From: Ardenticatenaceae bacterium
Lineage (GTDB): Bacteria > Chloroflexota > Anaerolineae > Promineifilales > Promineifilaceae
Reading direction: 5' to 3'
DNA length: 29,257 nucleotides
NCBI GenBank assembly: GCA_020634495.1
Contig: JACKBR010000055.1
Span: 1 to 29,257 of the forward strand
Positions within the stretch are counted from its first letter, which is position 1, and each line of letters opens with the position of its first letter. Positions 15,679 through 23,877 of this stretch are shown piece by piece. The notes beneath the pieces are model-generated. The model was not told the DNA's origin. It searched no databases and saw only the letters and a program-made list of their open reading frames with translations. A program made the position numbers and the translations under genes.

Positions 15679-16548
15679 ATGAATCTATTTTTGAACAATC
15701 CTGAACTATTGGCCGTGGCTTACGGTTTGGCGTCTGCGGCCGTTTGGGGGGCAGGCGATTTTAGCGGGGGATTGGCCAGCAAGCGGGGCAACGTGTACGT
15801 CGTTGTGCTGCTGTCGCAGATTGTGGGGCTGCTTTGCCTGCTGACGCTGGCGCTGCTGCTGGAAGGGGCGCTGCCTTCCGCCCGCGATTTACTTTTTGGC
15901 GCACTGGCCGGGCTGGCCGGGGTCATTGGCATTTTGGCCCTGTACGCCGGGCTGGCCCGTGGGCGCATGGGCGTGGTGGCCCCCATGACGGCCGTTTTCT
16001 CCGCCTCGATTCCTGTGATTGTGGGCATTGTTACCGAGGGCGTTCCTCCGATTTTGGTGTTGGTGGGCTTTGTGTTGGCGGTAACGGCCGTTTGGCTGCT
16101 GTCTGGCGGTGGCAAAGCCGACGGTATCCGGCGGGACGAGCTGGGGCTGGCGCTGCTGGCCGGTTTTGGCTTCGCCCTCTTTTTTGTGTTTATTGACCAG
16201 ATCAGCGCAGGCGTTGTTTTTTGGCCGCTCACGGCGGCGCGCAGCGCCTCGGTGCCGCTGCTGTTTATTTTCTTGTTCAGCCGCCGCTGGCCCGCGGCTG
16301 TGTGGAAGATGCCTGCGCGAAGCGTGCTGCCCATTGTTGCATTGTCTGGCATTTTAGACAGTGGTGGCAACTACTTTTTTGCCCTGGCCACACAGTCAGG
16401 CAGGTTGGATATTGCGGCCGTTTTGGCCTCGCTTTATCCGGCATCAACCGTGCTGCTGGCCCGGCTTGTTCTTAAAGAAACGCTGGGGCCGCGCCAATGG
16501 CTGGGCGTAGCGGTTGCCCTGGCAGCCCTGATTCTCATCGCTCTATAG
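15679..16548 (+). CDS. EamA/DMT-family transporter
   Basis: The protein has 289 residues with ten hydrophobic helices in two five-helix halves, the standard layout of drug/metabolite transporters. The first half opens YGLASAAVWGAGDFSGGLASKRG, and the second contains GNYFFALATQSGRLDIAAVLASLYPASTVLLARLVLKE. The latter is the conserved EamA ending, with the P and the E near the last two helices. It exports or imports a small metabolite; the substrate cannot be told. It begins six bases after the phosphatase gene, so the two are probably co-transcribed, although a functional link is not obvious. Confidence 0.92.
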   Translation: MNLFLNNPELLAVAYGLASAAVWGAGDFSGGLASKRGNVYVVVLLSQIVGLLCLLTLALLLEGALPSARDLLFGALAGLAGVIGILALYAGLARGRMGVVAPMTAVFSASIPVIVGIVTEGVPPILVLVGFVLAVTAVWLLSGGGKADGIRRDELGLALLAGFGFALFFVFIDQISAGVVFWPLTAARSASVPLLFIFLFSRRWPAAVWKMPARSVLPIVALSGILDSGGNYFFALATQSGRLDIAAVLASLYPASTVLLARLVLKETLGPRQWLGVAVALAALILIAL

Positions 16549-16580
16549 CCGACATTTACCCCAAATATGATCTTTGTCAA

Positions 16581-16610
16581 TTGCGCCCTCTGCCGCAAAA
16601 GCGTTATGGT
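16581..16610 (+). promoter_or_regulatory. Candidate promoter of the trypsin-fold lipoprotein gene
   Basis: TTGCGC (16581-16586) and TATGGT (16605-16610) are separated by 18 bases, 70 bases before the start codon. Match to consensus is moderate. Confidence 0.35.
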
Positions 16611-16680
16611 ATAGGCAGTATCGGTTAGCAAAACGCACCTTCATTGCGCCAGTTTCCTCCTGGGGGTTGTGAGGCGTAAG

Positions 16681-17481
16681 ATGGGAAACAAGTGGTGGGC
16701 CTGGCTTTTGGCAAGCGTGTGGCTGTGGGCAGCCGCAGCCTGTTCCGCCCTCCCCAAACAGGCAGCTGAATCGCCAACTCCCCCGGCAAATGATGGGCAC
16801 CAGCCTGCGGAACAGCTAATGCTAGAGGCGACCGTGCGATTGGCGGTGGAAACCTGGCTGGTCAATGATGGGGAGAAGGGCTACACCATTCTAAAATCTG
16901 AAGGGCACGGCACGGTGGTCAACGGCCGTTTCCTCATCACCCACAACCACCACACCATTCCCCTCTCGCTATCCGAAACAGGCGTCGATCCCGATATTTA
17001 CAGCCGACTCTTTGTTTTTGATACGGCCGGTGAGCTGGTCAATATTTTGCCGCTTACCGATTTTCAGATTGCTCTGCGAGAGCCGCAAACGCTGCTGCTG
17101 GCTTATGAGGGCGAAAAAAGCGACACGCCCTTTGGCACAGATGGTTTGAGTGTGGCACAGGTGCAGGAGGGAACGGCCGTTCCGTTTGAGCCAGGTAGCC
17201 AAATTGCCCAGATTGATTGGGATGGCAGCAGCAGCCAGGTGGTATGGACAGAAGTAACGGCCGTGTATCCCCAACACAATCCCCCCTGCCTGGAACTGGC
17301 CAACCAGCCACTGTTTGGCGCTTCCGGCGGGGGCGTCTTTTGGCAAGGCAGGCACGTGGGCAACACCTGGCTCAAGGGCAGCCGCACCACCGCTACCAGC
17401 GGCGTAACCTGCCAATACAGCAAAGCCGCGCTCAATTCTGCCCAACTGATTAGCTACTTAAACAATTACCTGCCACCCTGA
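16681..17481 (+). CDS. Trypsin-fold protease-like lipoprotein
   Basis: The protein has 266 residues from the ATG at 16681, preceded by gagg six bases away; an in-frame GTG at 16669 is less well placed. A signal peptide runs to the lipobox WAAAAC, with lipidated C21, followed by a Pro/Thr linker. The trypsin-like order is visible: GHGTVVNGRFLITHNHH with H90 in the T-x-x-H position, DFQIAL with D127 as the candidate Asp, and GASGGGVF with S215 in place of the GDSGGP serine. It would be a membrane-tethered extracytoplasmic serine protease or a protein using that fold. The Asp-to-Ala change before the serine is unusual and may affect activity. No partner gene is adjacent on this strand. Confidence 0.72.
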   Translation: MGNKWWAWLLASVWLWAAAACSALPKQAAESPTPPANDGHQPAEQLMLEATVRLAVETWLVNDGEKGYTILKSEGHGTVVNGRFLITHNHHTIPLSLSETGVDPDIYSRLFVFDTAGELVNILPLTDFQIALREPQTLLLAYEGEKSDTPFGTDGLSVAQVQEGTAVPFEPGSQIAQIDWDGSSSQVVWTEVTAVYPQHNPPCLELANQPLFGASGGGVFWQGRHVGNTWLKGSRTTATSGVTCQYSKAALNSAQLISYLNNYLPP

Positions 17482-17513
17482 GGGTGCGGCGCGCTCAGAA
17501 TCTATCCGAAAAA

Positions 17514-17583
17514 GCCACAGAGGAAACAGAGAATCAAGCGGCTTTGAACCTAACCTCAAAAATCTCTGTGAACTCTGTGGCTA
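17514..17583. repeat. cacagag-family inverted repeat (close copy at 28463-28523)
   Basis: gccacagag (17514-17522) pairs with ctctgtggc (17573-17581). Read on the minus strand, the block from 17583 downwards matches 28463-28523 over about 58 bases with mostly scattered differences. It separates two convergent lipoprotein genes and has no T-tract. Confidence 0.85.
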
Positions 17584-17599
17584 ATATTCGGAATGGTAT

Positions 17600-18505
17600 T
17601 TAGGGCGTTTGGTTTAACAAGTTCTGGGCATCGCGCAAGGTTTGGGCGGCAAGGGGTGGAAGTTCGGTGACTACGGCCGTTTCCAACCAATTCACATCCA
17701 GTTGCAGCGTTTCTTCACCCGCCCCGTTCACCGTCCAATTTTGCTGTTGCAGCAGTTCACCCGTTGCCAAATCCAGCACAAACAGTATCTTCCCCCCGCT
17801 TAGCGATTGGCCGGTTGTGTTGCTTTCCGCTGGGATTATCTGCTGGTAAAGCGTCTCAATTTGAATGTGATAACGGCCGTTTTCCTCCCAGGCGGTGATG
17901 GTGTGATCATCAACTGACCCGGCGTCAATGTCGCCCAAAATAGCGATTAAACTTTGGTGCGGCGTCTGAAAAAGCAGCGGGGCATCTAGCAAATTGATAC
18001 GGCCGTCTACCGTTTTTTCCGGCAGAACCCGCACATTTTGGTTCCCAATAATCGCGCTCCGCTCCCAAAGCCCACCTTCCCTGTCATAAACCAGTAAGAC
18101 CTGTTGGGCAATGGTGTTTTCCTGGCTCACCTCCGTCCACACTTCAATCAGCCAGCTATCGGCCAAACCGCGATAGGTGGCTGGGATGACGCCCGCTTGA
18201 AGCCGTTCATAAGATTCTTCACGATGGTAAAACCAGCCCGTCCGGTAAGGTTTGGACGTTTCAAATTTAGCAGACAGCGCTTCGACTTGAGCAATGATGC
18301 TGCTAATTGAATGGGGATCGATGGGGGTGTCTGTGGGCGGTACGGCCGTAGGCACCACAACACGCTCTTCAACGGCAGGGGCAGGTAAATGGGTGGGCGC
18401 GGCGGAGATGGCTGTGGGGGGAACGGCCGTTTCACCCCCAACAGACGCAGCCTCTCGGCAGGCAATCAACAAAATTAGTAAACCAACCAAAGCCAATTTA
18501 CGCAT
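17600..18505 (-). CDS. Lipoprotein of unknown function
   Basis: The protein has 301 residues from the ATG at 18505, chosen because a ggagg site lies seven bases upstream; the open frame reaches 18613 without one. The signal peptide MRKLALVGLLILLIAC ends in a clear lipobox with C16, followed by a low-complexity Thr/Pro/Val linker. The remaining extracytoplasmic domain (about 75-301) alternates strands and turns: GLADSWLIEVWTEVS, QQVLLVYDREGGLWERS, then ILFVLDLATGELLQQQNW. This resembles LolA/LppX-like or beta-rich lipid-binding lipoproteins, but I cannot assign a family with confidence. It is transcribed divergently from rsgA. Four ACGGCCGT copies fall within it and one more in its linker region. 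Confidence 0.7.
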   Translation of the reverse strand: MRKLALVGLLILLIACREAASVGGETAVPPTAISAAPTHLPAPAVEERVVVPTAVPPTDTPIDPHSISSIIAQVEALSAKFETSKPYRTGWFYHREESYERLQAGVIPATYRGLADSWLIEVWTEVSQENTIAQQVLLVYDREGGLWERSAIIGNQNVRVLPEKTVDGRINLLDAPLLFQTPHQSLIAILGDIDAGSVDDHTITAWEENGRYHIQIETLYQQIIPAESNTTGQSLSGGKILFVLDLATGELLQQQNWTVNGAGEETLQLDVNWLETAVVTELPPLAAQTLRDAQNLLNQTP

Positions 18506-18665
18506 TTTCCAACCTCCAGGTAGCTTCAGGAAACAAACGTAACGGGACGATCCTAAAGCAATTTGCCGCCTAAACAAGATGCCATCCTCCAACCGTAGGC
18601 TGATTTTCAGCAAAAGCTCATCCGCTATTTTCCTGGAAATTTAGCTGGCGTTTCCTACCCTGCGC

Positions 18666-18671
18666 TATAAT
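18666..18671 (+). promoter_or_regulatory. -10 element (TATAAT) of rsgA next to the start codon
   Basis: A perfect TATAAT ends six bases before the rsgA ATG. Transcription starting about seven bases downstream would give a leaderless mRNA. No good -35 hexamer at 17 bases and no ribosome site are seen. Confidence 0.5.
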
Positions 18672-18677
18672 CCCCGC

Positions 18678-19628
18678 ATGGCAGAAAAACTTCAAGGTCG
18701 GGTCATCAAAGCAATCAGCGGCTTTTACACGGTAGAAGTTGCAGGGCGCGAACCAGTTGTGGCCCAGATTGCCGGGCGGCTAAAGCAGGATTGGCAAACC
18801 ACCACGCTTGTTGCCGCCGGGGATTGGGTCACCATTTCGCTAAATGCCGACGGCACCGGCACGGTGGAAGCCGTCGCCGAGCGCAGCTCGGTGCTGTCGC
18901 GCAGCCGCCCCACGGCCGCGCCCACCCGCAAAATGTCCGCCGACCAGGAGCAGGTGCTGGTGGCCAACCTGGATCAGGTGATTTTTGTTTTCTCCGTGAA
19001 AGACCCCACCTCTAACCTGCGCAAGCTGGATCGCTTTCTGGTGGTGGCTGAGATGAACGAGCTGCCCGCCATCATCTGCCTCAACAAAATCGACCTGGAC
19101 AAAAAGGGCAAGGTGCAGGCGCAGTTTCAACTGTACGCCGACATTGGCTACCCCGTTTTGCACACCAGCACCCAAACGGGTGAAGGCGTTGTCGCCCTCA
19201 AGGAGCTGCTGCATAACAAGATTTCGGTACTGGCGGGGTCTTCTGGGGTGGGCAAATCGAGCCTGCTGAATGCCATCCAGCCAGGGCTTGGTCTGAAGGT
19301 AAACCAGGTAAGCCAGGCAACGGGCAAAGGGCTGCACACCACACGCTACGCCGAACTGTTTCCGCTGAACGAAGGTGGCTACGTGGCCGACACGCCGGGC
19401 ATTCGCGGCCTGGCCTTGTTTGACCTGGAACCAACGGAGCTGGACGCTTACTTCCGCGAGATTGCCCCGCTGGTGGAGGATTGCCAGTTTAGCGATTGCA
19501 GCCATCGTCATGAGCCAGGCTGTGCGGTAAAGGCGGCGTTGCAAGACGGCCGTATCCACCCCGCCCGCTACCAAAGCTACCTGCGCCTGCGCGAAGAACA
19601 CGAAGCGTTAGACGAAGAAAACTACTAA
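18678..19628 (+). CDS. rsgA: Ribosome small-subunit-dependent GTPase A
   Basis: The protein has 316 residues, usual for RsgA/YjeQ. An N-terminal OB-fold (about 5-85) is followed by the circularly permuted GTPase domain, with motifs in the order G4 NKID (136-139), G1 GSSGVGKS (187-194) and G3 DTPG (238-241). The C-terminal zinc-binding region has C269, C274, H276 and C282. RsgA acts in late maturation of the 30S subunit, using GTP hydrolysis to leave the particle when assembly is correct. It stands alone, with TATAAT directly before its ATG, and ends at a word-type inverted repeat. It holds a single ACGGCCGT, near the C-terminus outside the GTPase motifs, consistent with exclusion from conserved positions. 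Confidence 0.97.
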   Translation: MAEKLQGRVIKAISGFYTVEVAGREPVVAQIAGRLKQDWQTTTLVAAGDWVTISLNADGTGTVEAVAERSSVLSRSRPTAAPTRKMSADQEQVLVANLDQVIFVFSVKDPTSNLRKLDRFLVVAEMNELPAIICLNKIDLDKKGKVQAQFQLYADIGYPVLHTSTQTGEGVVALKELLHNKISVLAGSSGVGKSSLLNAIQPGLGLKVNQVSQATGKGLHTTRYAELFPLNEGGYVADTPGIRGLALFDLEPTELDAYFREIAPLVEDCQFSDCSHRHEPGCAVKAALQDGRIHPARYQSYLRLREEHEALDEENY

Positions 19629-19635
19629 CTTCCAA

Positions 19636-19695
19636 GGAGATTGGAGACTGGAGATTAGAGATTTACCAGTCTCCAATCTCTAATCTCCAATCTCC
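19636..19695. repeat. ggagattgga-type inverted repeat
   Basis: Left arm 19636-19663 and right arm 19670-19695 are made of variants of ggagatt and aatctcc and pair almost completely. The same family recurs at 25095-25154. It starts eight bases after the rsgA stop and has no T-tract. Confidence 0.9.
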
Positions 19696-19698
19696 CCA

Positions 19699-19726
19699 AT
19701 CAACCGATCGGTTGATACGGCCGTAT
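19699..19726. promoter_or_regulatory. 18-bp perfect palindrome beside a 12-bp palindrome
   Basis: atcaaccgatcggttgat (19699-19716) is a perfect palindrome. It is directly joined to the ACGGCCGT copy at 19717-19724, which extends to the 12-bp palindrome 19715-19726. The block lies 134 bases upstream of the LiaI/LiaF-like gene that opens the exporter and two-component locus, and its size and symmetry fit an operator for a dimeric regulator such as a TetR-type protein. Confidence 0.5.
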
Positions 19727-19860
19727 CCATTCCACCGATTCCACAATCCATCCATCGTAAACCGAAATTCCATCCCCCGATGGGTTACTTTGTCGCGCCC
19801 AAATTGTACGATGGTGCCATATTCGAAAAAGAACAAGCGCACAGCGCAAGGAGTGGAATC

Positions 19861-20229
19861 ATGAGCAACGAAATCAATGAGTTGAAAAATAAAGAAATCC
19901 GCAGCGGTCAAAATGGCAACGTCGTCATGGCCATTGTTTTTATCATCGTAGGTGTGGTTTTAATTTTTGGCAACGTTACGGGACTTACCTTCGATAACTG
20001 GTGGGTATTGTTTATGCTGATTCCGGTTGGCTTTTTTGTTCAAGGCATCTACCGGGATTACCAGGCAAACGGCCGTCTCACCCAACACAGCACCGGCTTC
20101 ATCATGGTCACCCTGGCCATCCTCGCTTCTGCGGCCGTTTTCATCTTTGAAGCCCTCACCTGGGGCATGATCTGGCCCGTCGGCCTCATCTTCGCTGGCC
20201 TTGCCATCTTCCTGGGCAACCGGTCTTAA
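19861..20229 (+). CDS. LiaI/LiaF transmembrane-like (DUF5668-type) protein
   Basis: The protein has 122 residues from the ATG at 19861, preceded by aaggag with seven bases spacing. Four hydrophobic segments are seen at about 21-39, 47-64, 78-97 and 102-119, in two hairpins. Motifs such as VVMAIVFIIVGVVLIFGN and WWVLFMLIPVGFF resemble the membrane domain of LiaI/LiaF (DUF5668), but the C-terminal soluble LiaF domain is missing. In Firmicutes, LiaF holds the kinase LiaS in check. Here two LiaS-like kinases and a LiaR-like regulator lie downstream, so a modulating role in envelope-stress sensing is plausible, though inferred. The exporter ATPase follows after about 130 bases. Confidence 0.7.
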   Translation: MSNEINELKNKEIRSGQNGNVVMAIVFIIVGVVLIFGNVTGLTFDNWWVLFMLIPVGFFVQGIYRDYQANGRLTQHSTGFIMVTLAILASAAVFIFEALTWGMIWPVGLIFAGLAIFLGNRS

Positions 20230-20269
20230 AAGATAGCGCTCTTGGGGAATTCAGGGAACTAAAAAGTTC

Positions 20270-20309
20270 GTGAAACGTGATTGACCTCTGGTCACACATC
20301 ACGTTTCAC
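20270..20309. repeat. Perfect 12-bp inverted repeat after the LiaI/LiaF-like gene
   Basis: gtgaaacgtgat (20270-20281) pairs perfectly with atcacgtttcac (20298-20309). The loop contains a further gacc/ggtc pair. The word gtgaaac is repeated just outside. There is no T-tract. Confidence 0.8.
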
Positions 20310-20359
20310 GTTTCACTCATCCCCCCACAAAATCCAAAAGAGCCAACCTGAGGAAAATC

Positions 20360-21268
20360 ATGAACGTAATTGAAGTACAAAACTTACACAAAGCATACGG
20401 CACCACCGTTGCCGTAGACAACATCTCATTTAACGTGCAGCAAGGCGAAATCTTCTGCATTGTTGGCCCCAACGGTGCAGGCAAAACCACCACCGTTGAG
20501 TCCGTCATGGGCTTGCGCCAGCCAGACAGCGGCACCATCCGCGTGCTAAACATGAACCCGCAAAAAGAAGAGCACACGCTGCGCCAACGCATTGGCATCC
20601 AGCTACAGCAAGCTGCCCTGCCGGAGCGGCTCAAAGTGTGGGAAGCGCTCAATTTGTACAGCGCCTTCTACAACAAAACCGTCCCCTGGGAAAAACTGCT
20701 GGAAGATTGGGGCCTGGCCGAAAAGCGCAGCACCAACTTCAAAAACCTGTCTGGCGGGCAAAAACAGCGTTTGTTTATCGCCCTGGCCCTGCTCAACGAT
20801 CCAGAACTGGTGTTTTTGGATGAGCTAACCACCGGGCTAGACCCGCAGGCGCGCCGCGCCACCTGGGACGCCGTTCGCGCCATCCGCGACCAGGGCAAAA
20901 CGGTGGTGCTGGTCACCCACTTCATGGACGAAGCTGAAGAGCTGGCCGACCGCATCGCCATCATCGATCAGGGCAATATTGTGGCGCTGGATACGCCCCA
21001 GGCGCTGATCCAGAATTTGCAGGCCGGGGTACGCGTTCGTTTTACCAACGGCAACGGGTACGATCCGCAGCTTCTGCATAATGTTTCTGGCGTCACCGAG
21101 GTAGAGCAGCGCGGTAAGCAGGTGATTGTGCAAGGCAATGGCGCACTGCTGGCCCACGTGGCCACCGCGCTGGCCGAGCACAACGTGACCCCCAGCGACC
21201 TGCGCGTGGAGCAGGCCAATCTAGAAGATGTGTTCCTGGCCCTCACCGGCCGCAGCATTAGAAATTAA
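20360..21268 (+). CDS. ABC-2 type exporter ATP-binding protein (DrrA-like)
   Basis: The protein has 302 residues. All ATPase motifs are intact: Walker A GPNGAGKT (36-43), Q-loop region IGIQLQQ, signature LSGGQ (130-134), Walker B LVFLDE (150-155), D-loop GLDP and switch His187 in VTHFMDEAEE. The C-terminal ~80 residues match the DUF4162-like extension of DrrA/CcmA-type exporters. It powers the permease encoded 74 bases downstream. Placement between a LiaI/LiaF-like protein and LiaS/LiaR-like genes suggests export of antibiotics, peptides or lipids in response to envelope stress (inference). It contains no ACGGCCGT, as with the other well-conserved genes. Confidence 0.95.
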   Translation: MNVIEVQNLHKAYGTTVAVDNISFNVQQGEIFCIVGPNGAGKTTTVESVMGLRQPDSGTIRVLNMNPQKEEHTLRQRIGIQLQQAALPERLKVWEALNLYSAFYNKTVPWEKLLEDWGLAEKRSTNFKNLSGGQKQRLFIALALLNDPELVFLDELTTGLDPQARRATWDAVRAIRDQGKTVVLVTHFMDEAEELADRIAIIDQGNIVALDTPQALIQNLQAGVRVRFTNGNGYDPQLLHNVSGVTEVEQRGKQVIVQGNGALLAHVATALAEHNVTPSDLRVEQANLEDVFLALTGRSIRN

Positions 21269-21274
21269 ATATAT

Positions 21275-21325
21275 CATCCGCAGATTTCACAGATTAGCGC
21301 AGATTGTTGCGCTCTGTGCAATCTG
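21275..21325. repeat. Short cagatt-word repeat between ATPase and permease
   Basis: Words of the type cgcagattt/cacagatt fill the 74-base gap, and cagattg (21300-21306) faces caatctg (21319-21325). It lies inside the presumed exporter operon. Confidence 0.6.
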
Positions 21326-21342
21326 GATTTATCAAGGAAAAA

Positions 21343-22083
21343 ATGATGAACGCTTTACGAAAAATGACCTGGGTTGAATTTAAACTCGCTCTTCGGGAAC
21401 CGATTGCTACCTTTTTTACGCTGGTTTTCCCGGTTTTGATCTTGTTTCTGTTTGGCAGCATTTACGGCAACGAGCCATCTGAATTTTTAGGTGGGCGGGG
21501 CAATGTTGATAATTCTGTGCCCGGCTACATCGCCATGGTGATTGCCACCACGGGCATGATGAGCCTGCCCATTGGCCTGGCCACCTACCGCGAGCTGGGC
21601 GTGCTGCGCCGCTATCGCGCCACGCCGCTGCGCCCGCAAACGCTGTTGGGGGCGCGCATCATTGTGCATACGCTGATTTCGGTGATTGGTTCGGCCGTTT
21701 TAATTGCTGCGGGTGTGCTGGTGTACGACATGGTGCTGCCGGTGAACATTCCCGCGCTCATTGCGGCCTTCTTGCTGGGTAACGTTAGCTTTTTGGCGGT
21801 TGGCTTTTTGCTGGCCAGCGTTTTGCCTAATGCCAACACGGCAACGGCCGTTGGCATGGCCCTGCTCTACCCGATGTTGTTTTTATCTGGTGCTGGGCTG
21901 CCCCGCGAAATTTTGCCGGATAACCTGGTAACCGTCGGCAACTTCCTGCCGCTAACGCACGTGGTGGATTTGCTTAAAGATGTCTGGTACAGCAACACCT
22001 GGAATCTGACGGCCGTAGCTGTGGTGATTGGCATGATGCTGGTGGCGGGAGCGGTTTCCGTGCGCACCTTCCGCTGGGAATAA
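21343..22083 (+). CDS. ABC-2 type exporter permease (DrrB-like)
   Basis: The protein has 246 residues from the first of two adjacent ATGs (21343), with aagga upstream; the frame extends to 21304 but without a site. It has six hydrophobic helices in the ABC-2 arrangement. The conserved cytoplasmic loop after helix two is seen as TYRELGVLRRYRATPLRPQTLLGARI. The late PMLFLSGAGLPREILPD...FLPLTHVVDLLKDVW segment is typical of DrrB/ABC-2 permeases. It forms the membrane channel for the DrrA-like ATPase upstream, probably as a homodimer. The gene is followed by a strong hairpin with a T-tract, which separates it from the kinase genes. Confidence 0.93.
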   Translation: MMNALRKMTWVEFKLALREPIATFFTLVFPVLILFLFGSIYGNEPSEFLGGRGNVDNSVPGYIAMVIATTGMMSLPIGLATYRELGVLRRYRATPLRPQTLLGARIIVHTLISVIGSAVLIAAGVLVYDMVLPVNIPALIAAFLLGNVSFLAVGFLLASVLPNANTATAVGMALLYPMLFLSGAGLPREILPDNLVTVGNFLPLTHVVDLLKDVWYSNTWNLTAVAVVIGMMLVAGAVSVRTFRWE

Positions 22084-22089
22084 AAGACC

Positions 22090-22182
22090 GGAACACAGAG
22101 CTGCACGGAGATGAACGGAGCTACACGGAGATTTCTCTGTGAAACTCCGTGTCTCTTCTGCACCGCTCTGTGTTCCTTTTTT
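22090..22182 (+). terminator. Long cacagag-family hairpin with T-tract after the exporter permease
   Basis: ggaacacagag (22090-22100) pairs perfectly with ctctgtgttcc (22166-22176), and acacggag (22123-22130) with ctccgtgt (22145-22152) inside it. Six T bases (22177-22182) follow. It therefore combines the dispersed repeat family with terminator structure. Confidence 0.75.
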
Positions 22183-22227
22183 GCAATCATCGTTATTAGG
22201 AAAGCGTAGGTTATAATGATGGGCATC

Positions 22228-23877
22228 ATGACGCGAGAAACGGCCGTTTCCAACCAATCCCCCCCAAAAAGCCACCGCCTTAAAACATGGCTGGCTGAAC
22301 TGCGCGACGTGAAATGGCCCTGGGTCGTTTTTCCGGGCCTGGCCGTTGGGGTTATCAACATCATCATCGTTGGCACCGTCATCTCCATTTACGCCTCAAT
22401 TCTCTCTATTGAGTTTCAATCTCCAGAGGCTACGGCCGATGCTGTTGCCGAAGGGGCGGCCCTGATCGCCACGTACCTGTCGCCCCCGGTGCAGTTCCTC
22501 ACCACCATTTGGGTGGCCTACCTCGTTTGCAAACGGCAGGGAACGGCCGTTGCCTGGTACGGTCTGCTTATCGGAGCCATGAGCGGCCTGGCAGCGGCTC
22601 TTCAAGTGGCGTTTTTTGCCGGAATTCCCCGCGAGATTTTGCTGGACGCGACGTTGCTGACCTTTTTCCCGGCTCCCATGCTGGCTGGCTGGATTGGCGC
22701 ACGGCGCAGCCAGGTAGCGCTGGCCGGGCAAGAGAGACTTTACCGGGCCAGCCAGGCCATTGCCCACGCCCACACCCCACTCACAATTGTCAACGCCATT
22801 GGCACCCACCTGGCCAAGGCCAACGTTAACCAGATTGGTCTGTGGGAAATATTGCTGCAAGGGGAAGGGGGTCGGCCAACGGCCGTATCCCTGCTGGCCG
22901 CCTGGTCTGGCCAAAACAACGAAAGCTGGCAGCCTGGGCTACAGCTCACCGCCGACACAACCCACTCACTCAACCAATTGTCCAGCGAAAACAGCCTGCA
23001 AATTAAAGCCATTGACTTGCCCGCAGCGGAAAAGGCAAGCTGGGAATCATTGGGCGCGCGCTCTGCTTTGCTCATTCCGTTGGTGACGCCCCTGGGCAAC
23101 TGGGTTGGGCTGCTTACCATCACCTCACCCGCCAACAGTGGGCTTTCGCGCAGCAGCGAGCAAGATTTTGTAACGATTGCCGCCCAGGTAGCGCTGGTTT
23201 TAGATAATTTACGGTTGGTGGCCCAGGCGCAGGAAACGGCCGTTCTCCGTGAGCGGCAGCGATTGGCCAGAGAAATTCACGACACGCTGGCCCAAGGCTT
23301 CACCAGCATTGTGATGCACCTGGAAGCCGCCGAGCAGGCGCTGCCCACCGACCAGGAAGTGACGGAGCGCCATCTGAACCAGGCACGCAGCACCGCCCGC
23401 GACAGCCTGGCCCAGGCCCGCCGCGTGGTGGACGATTTGCGCCCGGAGCTGCTGGAAAGCACCCCGTTCGACCAGGCGATTGGCCGGGTGGTGGAACAAT
23501 GGGCGGCTCACAGCGGCGTGGCGGCCGAATTTAAGGTGACGGGAGAAATACGGCCGCTCCATCCCCAGGTAGAAGTGACCCTGCTGCGCAGCAGCCAGGA
23601 AGCATTGGCCAACATTCGCAAGCACGCCCAGGCCAGCAGCGCCTGCGTCACGCTTTCTTATTTGGGCGACACGGTGATTTTGGATGTGGAAGATAATGGC
23701 AAAGGTCTGGTGACTGCGGCATCAACGCCCGATGGACTGACCAGCGGCGGCTTTGGTCTGGTGGCCATGCGCGAGCGGGTGGCTCAACTGGGCGGCGAAC
23801 TGTTTGTGGAAAGTGAACCGGGTGAAGGAACAACACTGTCGATATCATTGCCTTTGGAAAATGGAGCAGCAAGCTAA
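22228..23877 (+). CDS. LiaS/DesK-type sensor histidine kinase with membrane and GAF domains
   Basis: The protein has 549 residues from the ATG at 22228. Two earlier ATGs (22216, 22219) would add four residues but overlap a TATAAT at 22212-22217. The N-terminal part has four hydrophobic helices (about 30-160), followed by a GAF-like domain (about 170-330). The HisKA_3 phosphoacceptor lies in RQRLAREIHDTLAQGF (His351). The ATPase domain has EALANIRKHAQ (N-box), DVEDNGKGL and GGFGLVAMRERV. It autophosphorylates and passes phosphate to a NarL-type regulator, here most likely the one at 25171. It is followed by a second, related kinase whose ATG overlaps its stop by one base. Confidence 0.94.
   Translation: MTRETAVSNQSPPKSHRLKTWLAELRDVKWPWVVFPGLAVGVINIIIVGTVISIYASILSIEFQSPEATADAVAEGAALIATYLSPPVQFLTTIWVAYLVCKRQGTAVAWYGLLIGAMSGLAAALQVAFFAGIPREILLDATLLTFFPAPMLAGWIGARRSQVALAGQERLYRASQAIAHAHTPLTIVNAIGTHLAKANVNQIGLWEILLQGEGGRPTAVSLLAAWSGQNNESWQPGLQLTADTTHSLNQLSSENSLQIKAIDLPAAEKASWESLGARSALLIPLVTPLGNWVGLLTITSPANSGLSRSSEQDFVTIAAQVALVLDNLRLVAQAQETAVLRERQRLAREIHDTLAQGFTSIVMHLEAAEQALPTDQEVTERHLNQARSTARDSLAQARRVVDDLRPELLESTPFDQAIGRVVEQWAAHSGVAAEFKVTGEIRPLHPQVEVTLLRSSQEALANIRKHAQASSACVTLSYLGDTVILDVEDNGKGLVTAASTPDGLTSGGFGLVAMRERVAQLGGELFVESEPGEGTTLSISLPLENGAAS

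Noticed and set aside
18840..19601. 253-codon minus-strand frame opposite rsgA
   Set aside because: rsgA on the plus strand has all GTPase and zinc motifs; the opposite frame has none and is explained by codon bias.
22216..22227. Earlier start codons (22216, 22219) for the first kinase
   Set aside because: They overlap TATAAT at 22212-22217, so they would probably not be transcribed if that is the promoter. The evidence is moderate and they remain possible.
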